A DNA stretch of 43,859 bases. It comes from Gammaproteobacteria bacterium. GTDB lineage: Bacteria; Pseudomonadota; Gammaproteobacteria; Legionellales; Legionellaceae. Both the position numbers and the translations under genes were made by a program. The stretch spans positions 1-43,859 of the forward strand of contig JAHZKG010000066.1 in the NCBI GenBank assembly GCA_022600515.1, read 5' to 3'. The notes beneath the pieces were generated by a model, which was not told the origin of the DNA, did no database searches, and saw only the letters and a program-made list of their open reading frames with translations. Every line of letters starts with the position of its first letter. Positions within the stretch are counted from its first letter, which is position 1. Of this stretch, positions 26,094 through 33,391 are shown piece by piece.

Positions 26094-26812
26094 ATTTAAT
26101 CAAAAGTGGTCATGGGCTGCCCGTGCTGCTTTTACATGGCTGGGGATTTGATCATCAAATATGGTCAGCTATTCTGCCCGAACTAAACAAAAAATACCTG
26201 ACCTATCGGGTAGATCTGCCTGGTTTCGGTGAAACGCCCTGTATGCCTTGGGATGAATTCAAACACAGCTTACTTCAGCAACTCCCAAACCAAACCGCTT
26301 TAATCGGTTGGTCTATGGGTGGGCTGATTGCAACACGTCTTGCATTAGAGCACCCTGATCGCATCTCTCATTTAATTAACATCAGCTCATCGCCTGCTTT
26401 TATTGCTTCAGATAATTGGCCTGGCATTGAAAAAAATCAGCTGGATTTATTTTATCAACAACTACAAATCAATCCTCAAAAAACATTGCAGCAGTTTATT
26501 AATTTACAAATACCGAAACACCAGCAATGCAATATTACAATCCCGAAAAAACTCAATTACCAGGGCCTTCAAGATGGGTTGGATATACTCAAATATTGGG
26601 ATTTTCGTAACACACTCAATACGTTGAGCATGCCAACCGGTTATCTTTTTGGGCGTTTGGACCGCATTGTCCCCATAAAAATTATTGATAGCATGCAAGA
26701 AAATCATCCTGATTTTCAGTATGATTTTATTCAAAAAGCAGGTCACGCGCCGTTTATCAGCCACCCAGATACTTGCTTGAATTTTTTAAACGCCATTATT
26801 AAGAGCAATTAA
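26075..26812 (+). CDS. bioH: Pimeloyl-ACP methyl ester esterase
   Basis: BioH removes the methyl ester from pimeloyl-ACP methyl ester, ending the BioC-BioH route to the pimelate moiety. The alpha/beta hydrolase triad is visible: nucleophile Ser in GWSMGG, Asp in FGRLDRIVP, His in KAGHAPFISHP. LLLHGWGFDHQIW forms the oxyanion region. The length of 245 residues is normal. Its partner methyltransferase gene bioC is not in this cluster and must lie elsewhere if the pathway is complete. It is followed by bioD after one base. Confidence 0.94.
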   Translation: MQNLHLNLIKSGHGLPVLLLHGWGFDHQIWSAILPELNKKYLTYRVDLPGFGETPCMPWDEFKHSLLQQLPNQTALIGWSMGGLIATRLALEHPDRISHLINISSSPAFIASDNWPGIEKNQLDLFYQQLQINPQKTLQQFINLQIPKHQQCNITIPKKLNYQGLQDGLDILKYWDFRNTLNTLSMPTGYLFGRLDRIVPIKIIDSMQENHPDFQYDFIQKAGHAPFISHPDTCLNFLNAIIKSN

Positions 26813-26813
26813 C

Positions 26814-27431
26814 ATGCAACGTTATTTTATCATTGGCACAGACACAGACTGCGGCAAAACCTATGTGACATGCCAGCTGCTTCAATATTTTGAGCATGCG
26901 CTTGCCATAAAGCCCGTCGAAAGCGGCGGAACAGCAGATGCTGAGCGACTCGCCACATACCAGCCGCATCATGCAAACCCCCTTTCTTGCTATGTATTTG
27001 GACCTGCTATTTCACCGCATATTGCAGCAGAGCAATCACACGAAACCATTGCATTTGATACGCTCGATGCATTTTGCCATGCACCTGAATTAAGTACTTA
27101 TCAAACCCTATTCATTGAAACATCAGGCGGGCTCATGTGCCCACTGAATGTAACACAAACCTGGCTGGATTATATCTTGCATGCTAAAGCGCCAGTGATT
27201 TTTATAGTTGGGTTACGATTAGGCTGCCTAAACCATGCGCTTTTAACTGCGCATGCACTCAAAACCCACGGCGTGCCTTGTGTCGGCTGGATAGCTAATC
27301 AGTGCGATCCCAATATGCAAGCAATATCTGAAAACATTCAAACACTTGAAAAAAAACTGCCTTATAAACGCTTGGCGACCATTGCATTTAATGGGACAAT
27401 AGCGCATGAAGAATGGATTCTCGCTCATTGA
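26814..27431 (+). CDS. bioD: Dethiobiotin synthetase
   Basis: BioD closes the ureido ring of dethiobiotin from diaminopelargonate, CO2 and ATP. The P-loop reads GTDTDCGKTYVT, with Cys where many homologues have Val. KPVESGG and the ETSGGLMCPLN motif (usually EGAGG) follow; the Ser-for-Ala change is tolerated in part of the family. At 205 residues it is slightly short of the usual 220. The 3' end overlaps the pilin-like gene by 26 bases. Confidence 0.93.
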   Translation: MQRYFIIGTDTDCGKTYVTCQLLQYFEHALAIKPVESGGTADAERLATYQPHHANPLSCYVFGPAISPHIAAEQSHETIAFDTLDAFCHAPELSTYQTLFIETSGGLMCPLNVTQTWLDYILHAKAPVIFIVGLRLGCLNHALLTAHALKTHGVPCVGWIANQCDPNMQAISENIQTLEKKLPYKRLATIAFNGTIAHEEWILAH

Positions 27432-27783
27432 ACTAATGTGTGTGCTTGGCCTCATCGCCCTACTCACAACGTTCGCCTACCCCAATTACACCCGCTATTT
27501 AGTGCATGCACGACATATCGATGCCCAAAGCGCACTGCTTGACCTCGCCACGCGCCTTGAGCAATATCATTGCCGCGCCCATACCTATCAAACCGCCACG
27601 CTTGGCACGGGTCAATCAACCGATGTGCTCAGCCAAAATATATCGCCTGGTGGGCATTATCAATTGCACATAACAAAGGCAACAGCGTCTTATTATGCGT
27701 TAGAAGCTATCCCTATAGGGCCACAGGCAAGGCTTGATAAACAACATCCGCATTTTAAATTAGATGCTAACGGCCAGTCTTAA
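27406..27783 (+). CDS. Type IV pilin-like protein (PilE-type minor pilin)
   Basis: The leader MKNG is followed by FSLIELMCVLGLIALLTTFAYPNY, a class III prepilin cleavage site with Glu+5 and the usual hydrophobic helix ending in Tyr-Pro-x-Tyr. The body (DAQSALLDLATRLEQYH, YQTATLG, YALEAIPIGPQA, HFKLDANGQS) matches minor pilins of the PilE type. The usual C-terminal cysteine before the LDANGQ motif is absent, and only one body cysteine remains (in QYHC), so the standard disulfide loop cannot form. The 125-residue length is normal. The gene begins inside bioD, so it is probably cotranscribed with the biotin genes. Confidence 0.9.
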   Translation: MKNGFSLIELMCVLGLIALLTTFAYPNYTRYLVHARHIDAQSALLDLATRLEQYHCRAHTYQTATLGTGQSTDVLSQNISPGGHYQLHITKATASYYALEAIPIGPQARLDKQHPHFKLDANGQS

Positions 27784-27871
27784 AAATAAAAATCTATGGT
27801 GTAAAATCAATGGAGTCAGGTACGGGAGATTTTCTACAATCTAGTATTTTTGCACAACACCTCATAAATGC

Positions 27872-27899
27872 TTGATTTAAACCCAATCAATACTAAAAT
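27872..27899 (+). promoter_or_regulatory. Promoter of the small secreted-protein gene
   Basis: TTGATT (27872-27877) and TAAAAT (27894-27899) are separated by 16 bases and lie about 33 bases before the ATG at 27933. They are close to sigma-70 boxes but not perfect. Confidence 0.5.
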
Positions 27900-27932
27900 A
27901 AACCATGACGGCATAAATAACAGGAGAAATTC

Positions 27933-28196
27933 ATGCGTGTTCTTAATCAATATCTAAGCATTGCGGTTGCATGTGCTTTTATAGGCGGCTTAAGCAGTAA
28001 TGCATTTGCCATGGACAACAAACGGCCAATGCAATGTGAAGGCAAAAAAGGATGCCAATATCAAGGAAAACAGGGTATGGATAGAAGACATGGTGAACCC
28101 GGACATAAACATCCACAAGGAAAACCTCGCATGAACGGACAGCAAGGCAAACAAGGGATGCATGGACAACAAGGCCAATCCGGCCACGGCTACTAA
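27933..28196 (+). CDS. Small secreted Gly/Gln/His/Lys-rich protein, 87 aa
   Basis: A signal peptide (MRVLNQYLSIAVACAFIGGLSSNAFA) is followed by a mature part of about 60 residues built from degenerate repeats around QGKQGM, HGQQG and QGKP, with many Gly, Gln, Lys and His and two cysteines early on (MQCEGKKGC). No fold is expected; a periplasmic or surface-exposed metal- or polyanion-binding role is conceivable but is inference. AGGAG lies about 7 bases upstream of the ATG. The gene has its own promoter-like boxes and a following hairpin terminator, so it looks like a single-gene unit. Confidence 0.75.
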   Translation: MRVLNQYLSIAVACAFIGGLSSNAFAMDNKRPMQCEGKKGCQYQGKQGMDRRHGEPGHKHPQGKPRMNGQQGKQGMHGQQGQSGHGY

Positions 28197-28262
28197 TAAT
28201 AGCTAGAAACCTGCGGGCAGGTATGATGCTCGCAGACTCAACACCACCCATAAAGATATTTC

Positions 28263-28285
28263 TTAACCCAAAAAGGGTTAATTTT
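28263..28285 (+). terminator. Rho-independent terminator after the small secreted-protein gene
   Basis: TTAACCC (28263-28269) and GGGTTAA (28275-28281) form a perfect 7-bp stem with an A5 loop, followed by TTTT. The stem is weak in GC but correctly placed 67 bases after the stop codon. Confidence 0.5.
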
Positions 28286-28293
28286 GAGTTAAC

Positions 28294-28323
28294 TTGACAA
28301 ACCATAATCCAAAAAAGTAAAAT
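28294..28323 (+). promoter_or_regulatory. Promoter of mltD
   Basis: TTGACA (28294-28299) and TAAAAT (28318-28323) lie 18 bases apart, directly after the preceding terminator and only 23 bases before the GTG start at 28347, giving a very short leader. Confidence 0.6.
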
Positions 28324-28346
28324 ATTCGGCTAATTTATACAAACAG

Positions 28347-29777
28347 GTGACTCGATTGAAGGTTAAACCATTCTTTACATGCTCTTGCCTGGTCTTATTT
28401 TTATCTGTTTCCCCGCTTCTTCAAGCAGCAACTTACCGAGCCACACCAACTGTTTGGGACGTTTTGCGTAAACAATTTGTGATTGACCACAACATCAATC
28501 GCCCTGAGGTACAAGCACAGCTTAAATGGCTCATTAAGCACCCTGATTACTTGAAACGTTTTGCACAATCAGAGCCTTATATATACCATATTGTGTCTGA
28601 AGTTCGAAAACATCACTTACCCGGTGAAGTGGCGCTTGTACCTATTATTGAAAGTGCTTTTGACCCCTTTGCGTATTCTCATGCTGGTGCGGCAGGACTC
28701 TGGCAAATCATGCCTGAAACAGGTACCGATTTTGGATTAAAAGGTGATTGGTGGGTCGAGCCAAGACGCAGTGTAACCCCTTCAACCCATGCTGCACTCA
28801 AATATTATACCTATTTAAATAAATTTTTTAGTGGCAACTGGCTGCTTGCACTTGCAGCTTACGACTCAGGAGAAGGAAACGTTTCACGTGCCGTTCGACG
28901 CACCGGAAAATCAAGAATCAATGCCTCATTTTGGTCTTTGAGGCTTCCACAAGAAACAAAAACCTATGTGCCTCGCTTGCTAGCGCTTGCCGAGCTGATT
29001 GATCACCCCAGTCGCTATCATATTGAACTGCCGAACATCTTATATAAACCTTATTTTGAAGAAGTTGAGGTGGGCCAACAAATCGATTTAAGTCATGCCG
29101 CGCAACTGGCAGGTATCTCTTATCAAGCATTACTCCAGATCAACCCAGGTTATAACCGCTGGGCAACCACACCTTATGCGCCACATACCCTGCTGTTACC
29201 CGTACAGCATAAGAAAGCATTTATTAGTAGCCTTGAAAAATTGCCGACCAACGAAAGACTAGGCTGGTCACGCTATAAAATTCAGTCAGGTGAAACACTC
29301 AGCGAGCTCGCAGAGGAATACCATACCACCGCTGACGTGATTAAAAACTTTAACCACTTGAAATCCGACATACTCAAAAAAAATCAATATATCCTTCTAC
29401 CAAACCAAATACAAACAGCACAAATAAAAAAAGCAGACGTGACCGTTCCTGAACCCACTATTCCAGATAAAAGTACTTATAAAGTGCTGCATATCGTTCA
29501 AAAAAATGATTCTTTCGAAATCCTAAAAGACAAGTATGGGGCGACCGAAACAGCTGTTCGCGCTTGGAATCACTTAGGCGAAGAACAATCCATGCAACCT
29601 GGTCAAGAACTGCTGATTTGGAAGAATAAAAATGCGGGCGTCTATACTGTGAAATTAGGTGATAGCTTAAGTCAAATTGCAACGCGTCAAAAAGTATCCA
29701 TGAAACGCTTATTAGCACTTAACCCCAAAATACAACAAAACCTCATTAAACCAGGTCAAGCAATTCATACCAGCTGA
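28347..29777 (+). CDS. mltD: Membrane-bound lytic transglycosylase D with three LysM domains
   Basis: MltD cuts peptidoglycan glycan strands and binds the wall through LysM repeats. After a signal peptide (to about residue 27) the SLT domain shows the catalytic Glu in IIESAFDPFAYS, then HAGAAGLWQIMPETG and ALAAYDSGEGNV. Three LysM domains follow at about 308-350 (YKIQSGETLSELAEEY), 382-425 (HIVQKNDSFEIL) and 430-475 (YTVKLGDSLSQIA). No lipobox is seen, so it is probably periplasmic rather than an outer-membrane lipoprotein. Two starts are possible: GTG 28347 or TTG 28356; the latter has GGTG about 6 bases upstream. Confidence 0.94.
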   Translation: MTRLKVKPFFTCSCLVLFLSVSPLLQAATYRATPTVWDVLRKQFVIDHNINRPEVQAQLKWLIKHPDYLKRFAQSEPYIYHIVSEVRKHHLPGEVALVPIIESAFDPFAYSHAGAAGLWQIMPETGTDFGLKGDWWVEPRRSVTPSTHAALKYYTYLNKFFSGNWLLALAAYDSGEGNVSRAVRRTGKSRINASFWSLRLPQETKTYVPRLLALAELIDHPSRYHIELPNILYKPYFEEVEVGQQIDLSHAAQLAGISYQALLQINPGYNRWATTPYAPHTLLLPVQHKKAFISSLEKLPTNERLGWSRYKIQSGETLSELAEEYHTTADVIKNFNHLKSDILKKNQYILLPNQIQTAQIKKADVTVPEPTIPDKSTYKVLHIVQKNDSFEILKDKYGATETAVRAWNHLGEEQSMQPGQELLIWKNKNAGVYTVKLGDSLSQIATRQKVSMKRLLALNPKIQQNLIKPGQAIHTS

Positions 29778-29783
29778 AAAAAA

Positions 29784-29808
29784 GGCCAGCAAATGCTGAC
29801 CGTTTTTT
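29784..29808. terminator. Bidirectional terminator between mltD and the convergent secreted-protein gene
   Basis: An 8-bp stem with one mismatch (29784-29801, GGCCAGCA paired with TGCTGACC) is followed by TTTTTT on the plus strand. A run of seven As precedes it, giving a U-tract for the minus-strand transcript as well. It lies exactly between two convergent genes. Confidence 0.8.
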
Positions 29809-29821
29809 GTTTGTGTGTTTG

Positions 29822-30283
29822 TTATTTTTGTGCTGGTTTTACTTTAAACACAACATATTGATAACGAACATTCTCTCCGCTGGCTTTCATTACATCCATT
29901 GTTCCTTGGCGTTTAACACCTGTAATAATGCCTGATTTATTAGTATGTAGATTTGTAATTATATCGCCTTTCATACAATCATCACGGTGTATTAAATTAC
30001 CTTCATCCGAAACCACTTGGCCTTTGTCAACACCATCTAAATATTCTACTCGATGATCAACTTGATCAACCACCATATAGTCAGGTTCATACATACGATT
30101 CACTTTCCAATTCGGTGTATCCCAACCACTTACGGATGTTGTTACTGTATCTGTAACACCACCAAAAAAATCATTCACTGAATCAGTCACACGGTTCATT
30201 GATGAACCAGCCCAAACACCAGCACTTAAGGTAAGAGAAGCAACACCAACCATTAACTTAGATAAACTCAATATCTTACTCAT
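29822..30283 (-). CDS. Secreted hypothetical protein, 153 aa
   Basis: A signal peptide (MSKILSLSKLMVGVASLTLSAGVWA) precedes a mature domain with VNDFFGGVTDTVTTSV, YLDGVDKGQVVSDEGNLIHRDDC and a beta-rich end (YQYVVFKVKP). I do not recognise the family; it could be a periplasmic or exported protein. ATG 30283 is chosen over the upstream start at 30316 because AAGGAG lies 6 bases before it and it gives a proper signal peptide. A strong promoter with an overlapping palindrome lies upstream, so expression is probably high and regulated. Confidence 0.75.
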   Translation of the reverse strand: MSKILSLSKLMVGVASLTLSAGVWAGSSMNRVTDSVNDFFGGVTDTVTTSVSGWDTPNWKVNRMYEPDYMVVDQVDHRVEYLDGVDKGQVVSDEGNLIHRDDCMKGDIITNLHTNKSGIITGVKRQGTMDVMKASGENVRYQYVVFKVKPAQK

Positions 30284-30328
30284 GATAGTCTCCTTGATAA
30301 CAACTCGTAAGAGCAAATAAAGCTCTAT

Positions 30329-30363
30329 ATGATCAATAATAGATCATTATCAAGTACTGTCAA
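30329..30363 (-). promoter_or_regulatory. Strong promoter with an overlapping palindrome, for the 153-aa secreted protein
   Basis: On the minus strand TTGACA (30358-30363) and TATTAT (30336-30341) are separated by 16 bases. The inverted repeat ATGATC-N7-GATCAT (30329-30347) is centred on the -10 box, so a repressor binding there would block the polymerase. The two GATC sites also make the box sensitive to Dam methylation, relevant because mutH is present. The operator role is inferred. Confidence 0.6.
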
Positions 30364-30392
30364 GTCTGTGGTGTTTCTGTTGCGTCTTCTAT

Positions 30393-31217
30393 CTATCGTA
30401 AAGCGTTGGATGCCTCAGTGTGAACTTCAGGCTCAGCTGCTTGTTCACCTTCTTTCTTTTTAGGTTTATGCGCGAAAACAATAAAGTCTAACTGCTCTTT
30501 GTATACTTCAAATTGTGTATGATCCTCTGGCAATGCAAGCGCTAGCATTTCATCTTTCGCAGCATGGCAGTCTGCATTATCAGCCACAGACAACTTGCCC
30601 TCTTCATCTATTGCGCGAAAAAACGTTACCGCTCCTGAGAGTAGATTTATTTCAGGCGCCTTATATAAGCTCTCTAATGCTTCTTGCCTTAATGTGCTTG
30701 CCTGGATATAAATATCTTTTCGAAACGCTTTACTGCGTAAGTTTTCTGGTAGTAGCGCTTTAATACGATTCAATTCAGCAGGATTTTGCGTATCAATAAA
30801 AATATGTTCTATATTATCGCAGTCATAAAATGCATTCGGCCTAATATGCGTTAAGCTTTCAGGAAAGGTAAAGCATTTGATCTTCTCACACCCTTCAAAA
30901 GCCCCATAGCCAATTTGAGTCAAGCCTTCCTGAAAAGTGGCGTCTGTGAGTGCTGTGCAGTCTAAAAAACTCCCGAGTTCAATCCGATTCAAGCCCTTAG
31001 GAAAGGTGACTTGCATCAGGCCTGTGCATTCAAAAAATGCCCCCCGGTTAATCCGCGTTAAGCTGTCAGGAAAAATAACGTCTGTGAGACCCGTACACGC
31101 TTCAAATGCCGATACCCCAATCTCATAGACAGTGTCCGGAATTTCAAAACGTCCTCCACCTGCAATATCTGCTGGATCAACTTTAATTAAAATACGACCG
31201 TCTTCGGATAATTTCAT
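30393..31217 (-). CDS. BspA-type leucine-rich repeat protein, 274 aa
   Basis: Five to six repeats of about 23 residues (pattern IG.GAF..CTGLT.V.FP..LT.I) occupy residues 25-135, the LRR_5/BspA type known from surface or secreted proteins that bind host or other proteins. A conserved C-terminal region follows (DTQNPAELNRIKALLP, QEALESLYKAPEINLL, FFRAIDEEGKL, DEMLALALPED), then a Lys- then Glu-rich tail (KPKKKEGEQAAEPEVHTEA). There is no signal peptide, so Sec export is unlikely; delivery by a specialised secretion system is possible but is inference. The frame is intact. A broken paralogue lies immediately upstream. Confidence 0.85.
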   Translation of the reverse strand: MKLSEDGRILIKVDPADIAGGGRFEIPDTVYEIGVSAFEACTGLTDVIFPDSLTRINRGAFFECTGLMQVTFPKGLNRIELGSFLDCTALTDATFQEGLTQIGYGAFEGCEKIKCFTFPESLTHIRPNAFYDCDNIEHIFIDTQNPAELNRIKALLPENLRSKAFRKDIYIQASTLRQEALESLYKAPEINLLSGAVTFFRAIDEEGKLSVADNADCHAAKDEMLALALPEDHTQFEVYKEQLDFIVFAHKPKKKEGEQAAEPEVHTEASNALR

Positions 31218-31255
31218 CGCTTGTCTTACGCTCTTGATGCATTATGTGATGCGGC

Positions 31256-31280
31256 ATTGTATGTAATGTGAGCATACAAT
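31256..31280. promoter_or_regulatory. Inverted repeat upstream of the LRR gene
   Basis: ATTGTATG (31256-31263) and CATACAAT (31273-31280) form a perfect 8-bp inverted repeat with a 9-base spacer, about 40-60 bases before the ATG at 31217. It may be an operator or a hairpin in the leader. No U-tract follows. It is absent at the corresponding place upstream of the broken paralogue. Confidence 0.45.
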
Positions 31281-31392
31281 ACTAGGGCGATTGCTCTTTA
31301 CCATCCCATCTAATTGCAAGATTATCCTTCGCTTTAAATATTAAACATGCTGCCAGACGTATCGGATTCAGCTTCGGCAGCTTGCCTTGTAT

Positions 31393-32394
31393 CTATGGCT
31401 TCTTTTTTCTTGGTTTATGCACCAGGACAATAGAAGCTAAGCTGTTTTTATAATCCCTAAGCGCTAACGCATCATGTGGCAATGCAAGCGCTAGCATTTC
31501 ATCTTCCGCAGCACAATAGATTTCACGATCTCTTCCTACGTATTGATTTATATTAAACAAAAAATCGTCTTAATTAATCATAGGCAGCTTACACGCCTCA
31601 TCCGTTGCTCGAAAAAACGGGATTGCCCCCAGTAATGGATTAATTGCTGGGTCTCTACATAAACGCTCTAATGCTTCTTGCTTGAATATTTTAGCCTGAT
31701 TATAAATATTTTTTTGAATCGCTCTGCTTTGCACGTTTTGTGGGAAAAGGGATTTAATTCGATTAAATTCAGCATTATCCTGCGTATCAATAAGAATAGA
31801 CTTAAATTTGGTACAGTCTTTAAATATCTACGACCCAATCTGGACTAAACTTTCAGGAAAAGTAGCCTGTTTTATATTTGTGCATCCCCAAAACAGCCTG
31901 AGTCCAATCTGAGTCACCCCCTTAGGAAAACTACCATCTGTAAGGCTTGTACAGCCTTGAAATACTCCGTCCGATACATGCGTTAAGCGCTTAGGAAGCG
32001 TAATATCGGTAAGGCTTGTACACCCTCTAAATGCACAAAGCCCTATTTTAATAAAGCCCTCGGGAAAACGTACGCGTTCAAGAGCAGTGCATCCTAAAAA
32101 CGTCCGACTCTCAAACTGAATTAAGTCTCTGGGTAAAGTCACCTCTGTAAGGCCTGTGCAGCCTTGAAATGCCCCGCTCCCAATTGTAGTTAGACACTCA
32201 GAGAAAATAATGTGCGTGAGGTTTGTGCAGCCGTGGAATGCATCATGCCCAATTTTATTTATACTGTCCTCAAGCTTAAAACAGCCATCTGATGATATAT
32301 CAGCTGGGTCAACTCTAACTAAAGTACGGCCGTCATCGGATAATTTAGGCATTTTATTATACATACTGAGATCAAACAAAGATAGCATGGCCAC
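31393..32394 (-). pseudogene. Broken paralogue of the BspA-type leucine-rich repeat gene
   Basis: The frame starts with ATG at 32394 and carries about eight 23-residue LRR units (IGSGAFQGCTGLTEVTLP and so on). A TAG at 31828-31830 interrupts it after residue 188. The same frame then continues with IFKDCTKF, DTQDNAEFNRIKSLFP and QEALERLCRDPAINPLLG to a TAA at 31570-31572. It continues again, still in frame, with DEMLALALPHD and HKPRKKKP to a TAG at 31393-31395. Everything downstream of the first stop aligns with the intact neighbour's C-terminal region, so these are two nonsense mutations and no frameshift. A 188-residue truncated LRR protein might still be made. Confidence 0.85.
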
Positions 32395-32532
32395 CCTCCC
32401 CTATAGACCACAAACAAGCTCATTTGATTCATTTTAATACATAATTATAATTAAAGATAACCGTCTTAAATTGGATATAGCATATTCCTGGGGAAAAGAA
32501 ATCAGATAAAGAAGCAGTTAAAGAGTATCGCG

Positions 32533-33303
32533 ATGCAAAAAGAAAAAACCCTAGACGGCATAATGTTACGAGAGACCATTGCTACTGCTGACAAGCTTAA
32601 TCGGCAGGTTCAAGAGGGCAATCTCAACGCATTATTAACGTTTGTCAAAGGAAAGAATGAAGAAAGAAAATTTCTAGGCATGCTACCAATGGGCGCAAGT
32701 CTGGCTGAAGGATATCTTATGAACGATCTGTCTCAACATATACATAAAAGAGTTAGTAGTGAACACCCGTAACCAGAGTTCGGACGAACAAACCCATTCG
32801 ATACTCTAAAAATTGATTCCGCAGATGGTGTAATGGTTCTCAGAGATACATCCAAAAATGCTAATTTTTTGATGCCCATCGATAGAGAGCATGATCTGAC
32901 ACTTAAAGAACTTTGGGAACCAGGATTGACTAATTTACTAGGACAAAAGCCGAAGGATCTTCTTGCGGCTGGAATCAAGCCGTTAGCCCAGCAGGCAAGA
33001 GAAGCAGAAGCCCCTAAAACAAAGAAAGAGGGAAAAAAAACGCCTAAAGAGGTACGCTGGGATAAAGCAGAAGTTCGTATAGAGCATAAGCCCCCCAAGT
33101 ATATCAATAAAAGCGATATCGATTCTCACCCCCATTTCAGAAAGTTCGCCGATACGCCAGCCACTGCAATAGATGAAGACAACGAAGCAACAAAAGAGAT
33201 CGTTACACAGCCGACTACAACCCACTCTATTGAAAAAGACACAGATCACAGCGCCTTTAAAGACGCGCTTAAACGCGTGAGAGAACAAGATCGACGGAAC
33301 TAA
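32533..33303 (+). pseudogene. Unknown gene interrupted by one in-frame stop codon
   Basis: ATG 32533 opens MQKEKTLDGIMLRETIATAD and runs 79 codons to a TAA at 32770-32772. The same frame then continues without another stop as PEFGRTNPFDTLKIDSADG to a stop at 33303, 257 codons in all. The second half could restart at ATG 32833. The product is hydrophilic with a Lys-rich middle (KTKKEGKKTPKE) and a charged end. Just upstream another frame reads KSDKEAVKEYRDAKRKN without a start, hinting at a lost 5' part and a frameshift in the A-run at 32545-32550. No family is recognised; the position next to the LRR genes suggests the same accessory patch. Confidence 0.55.
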
Positions 33304-33391
33304 ACCCTAGAGGAAAAAAGACCATGTAAAGCCAAATCGCCAGCAACACCACCACCATCACCAAAACGATTACCTTAACGTGTGGAATGCA

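Noticed and set aside
30393-32394. LRR array as a CRISPR-like or DNA tandem repeat
   Set aside because: The periodicity is at protein level (about 69 bases) with strongly diverged DNA, and the reading frame explains it.
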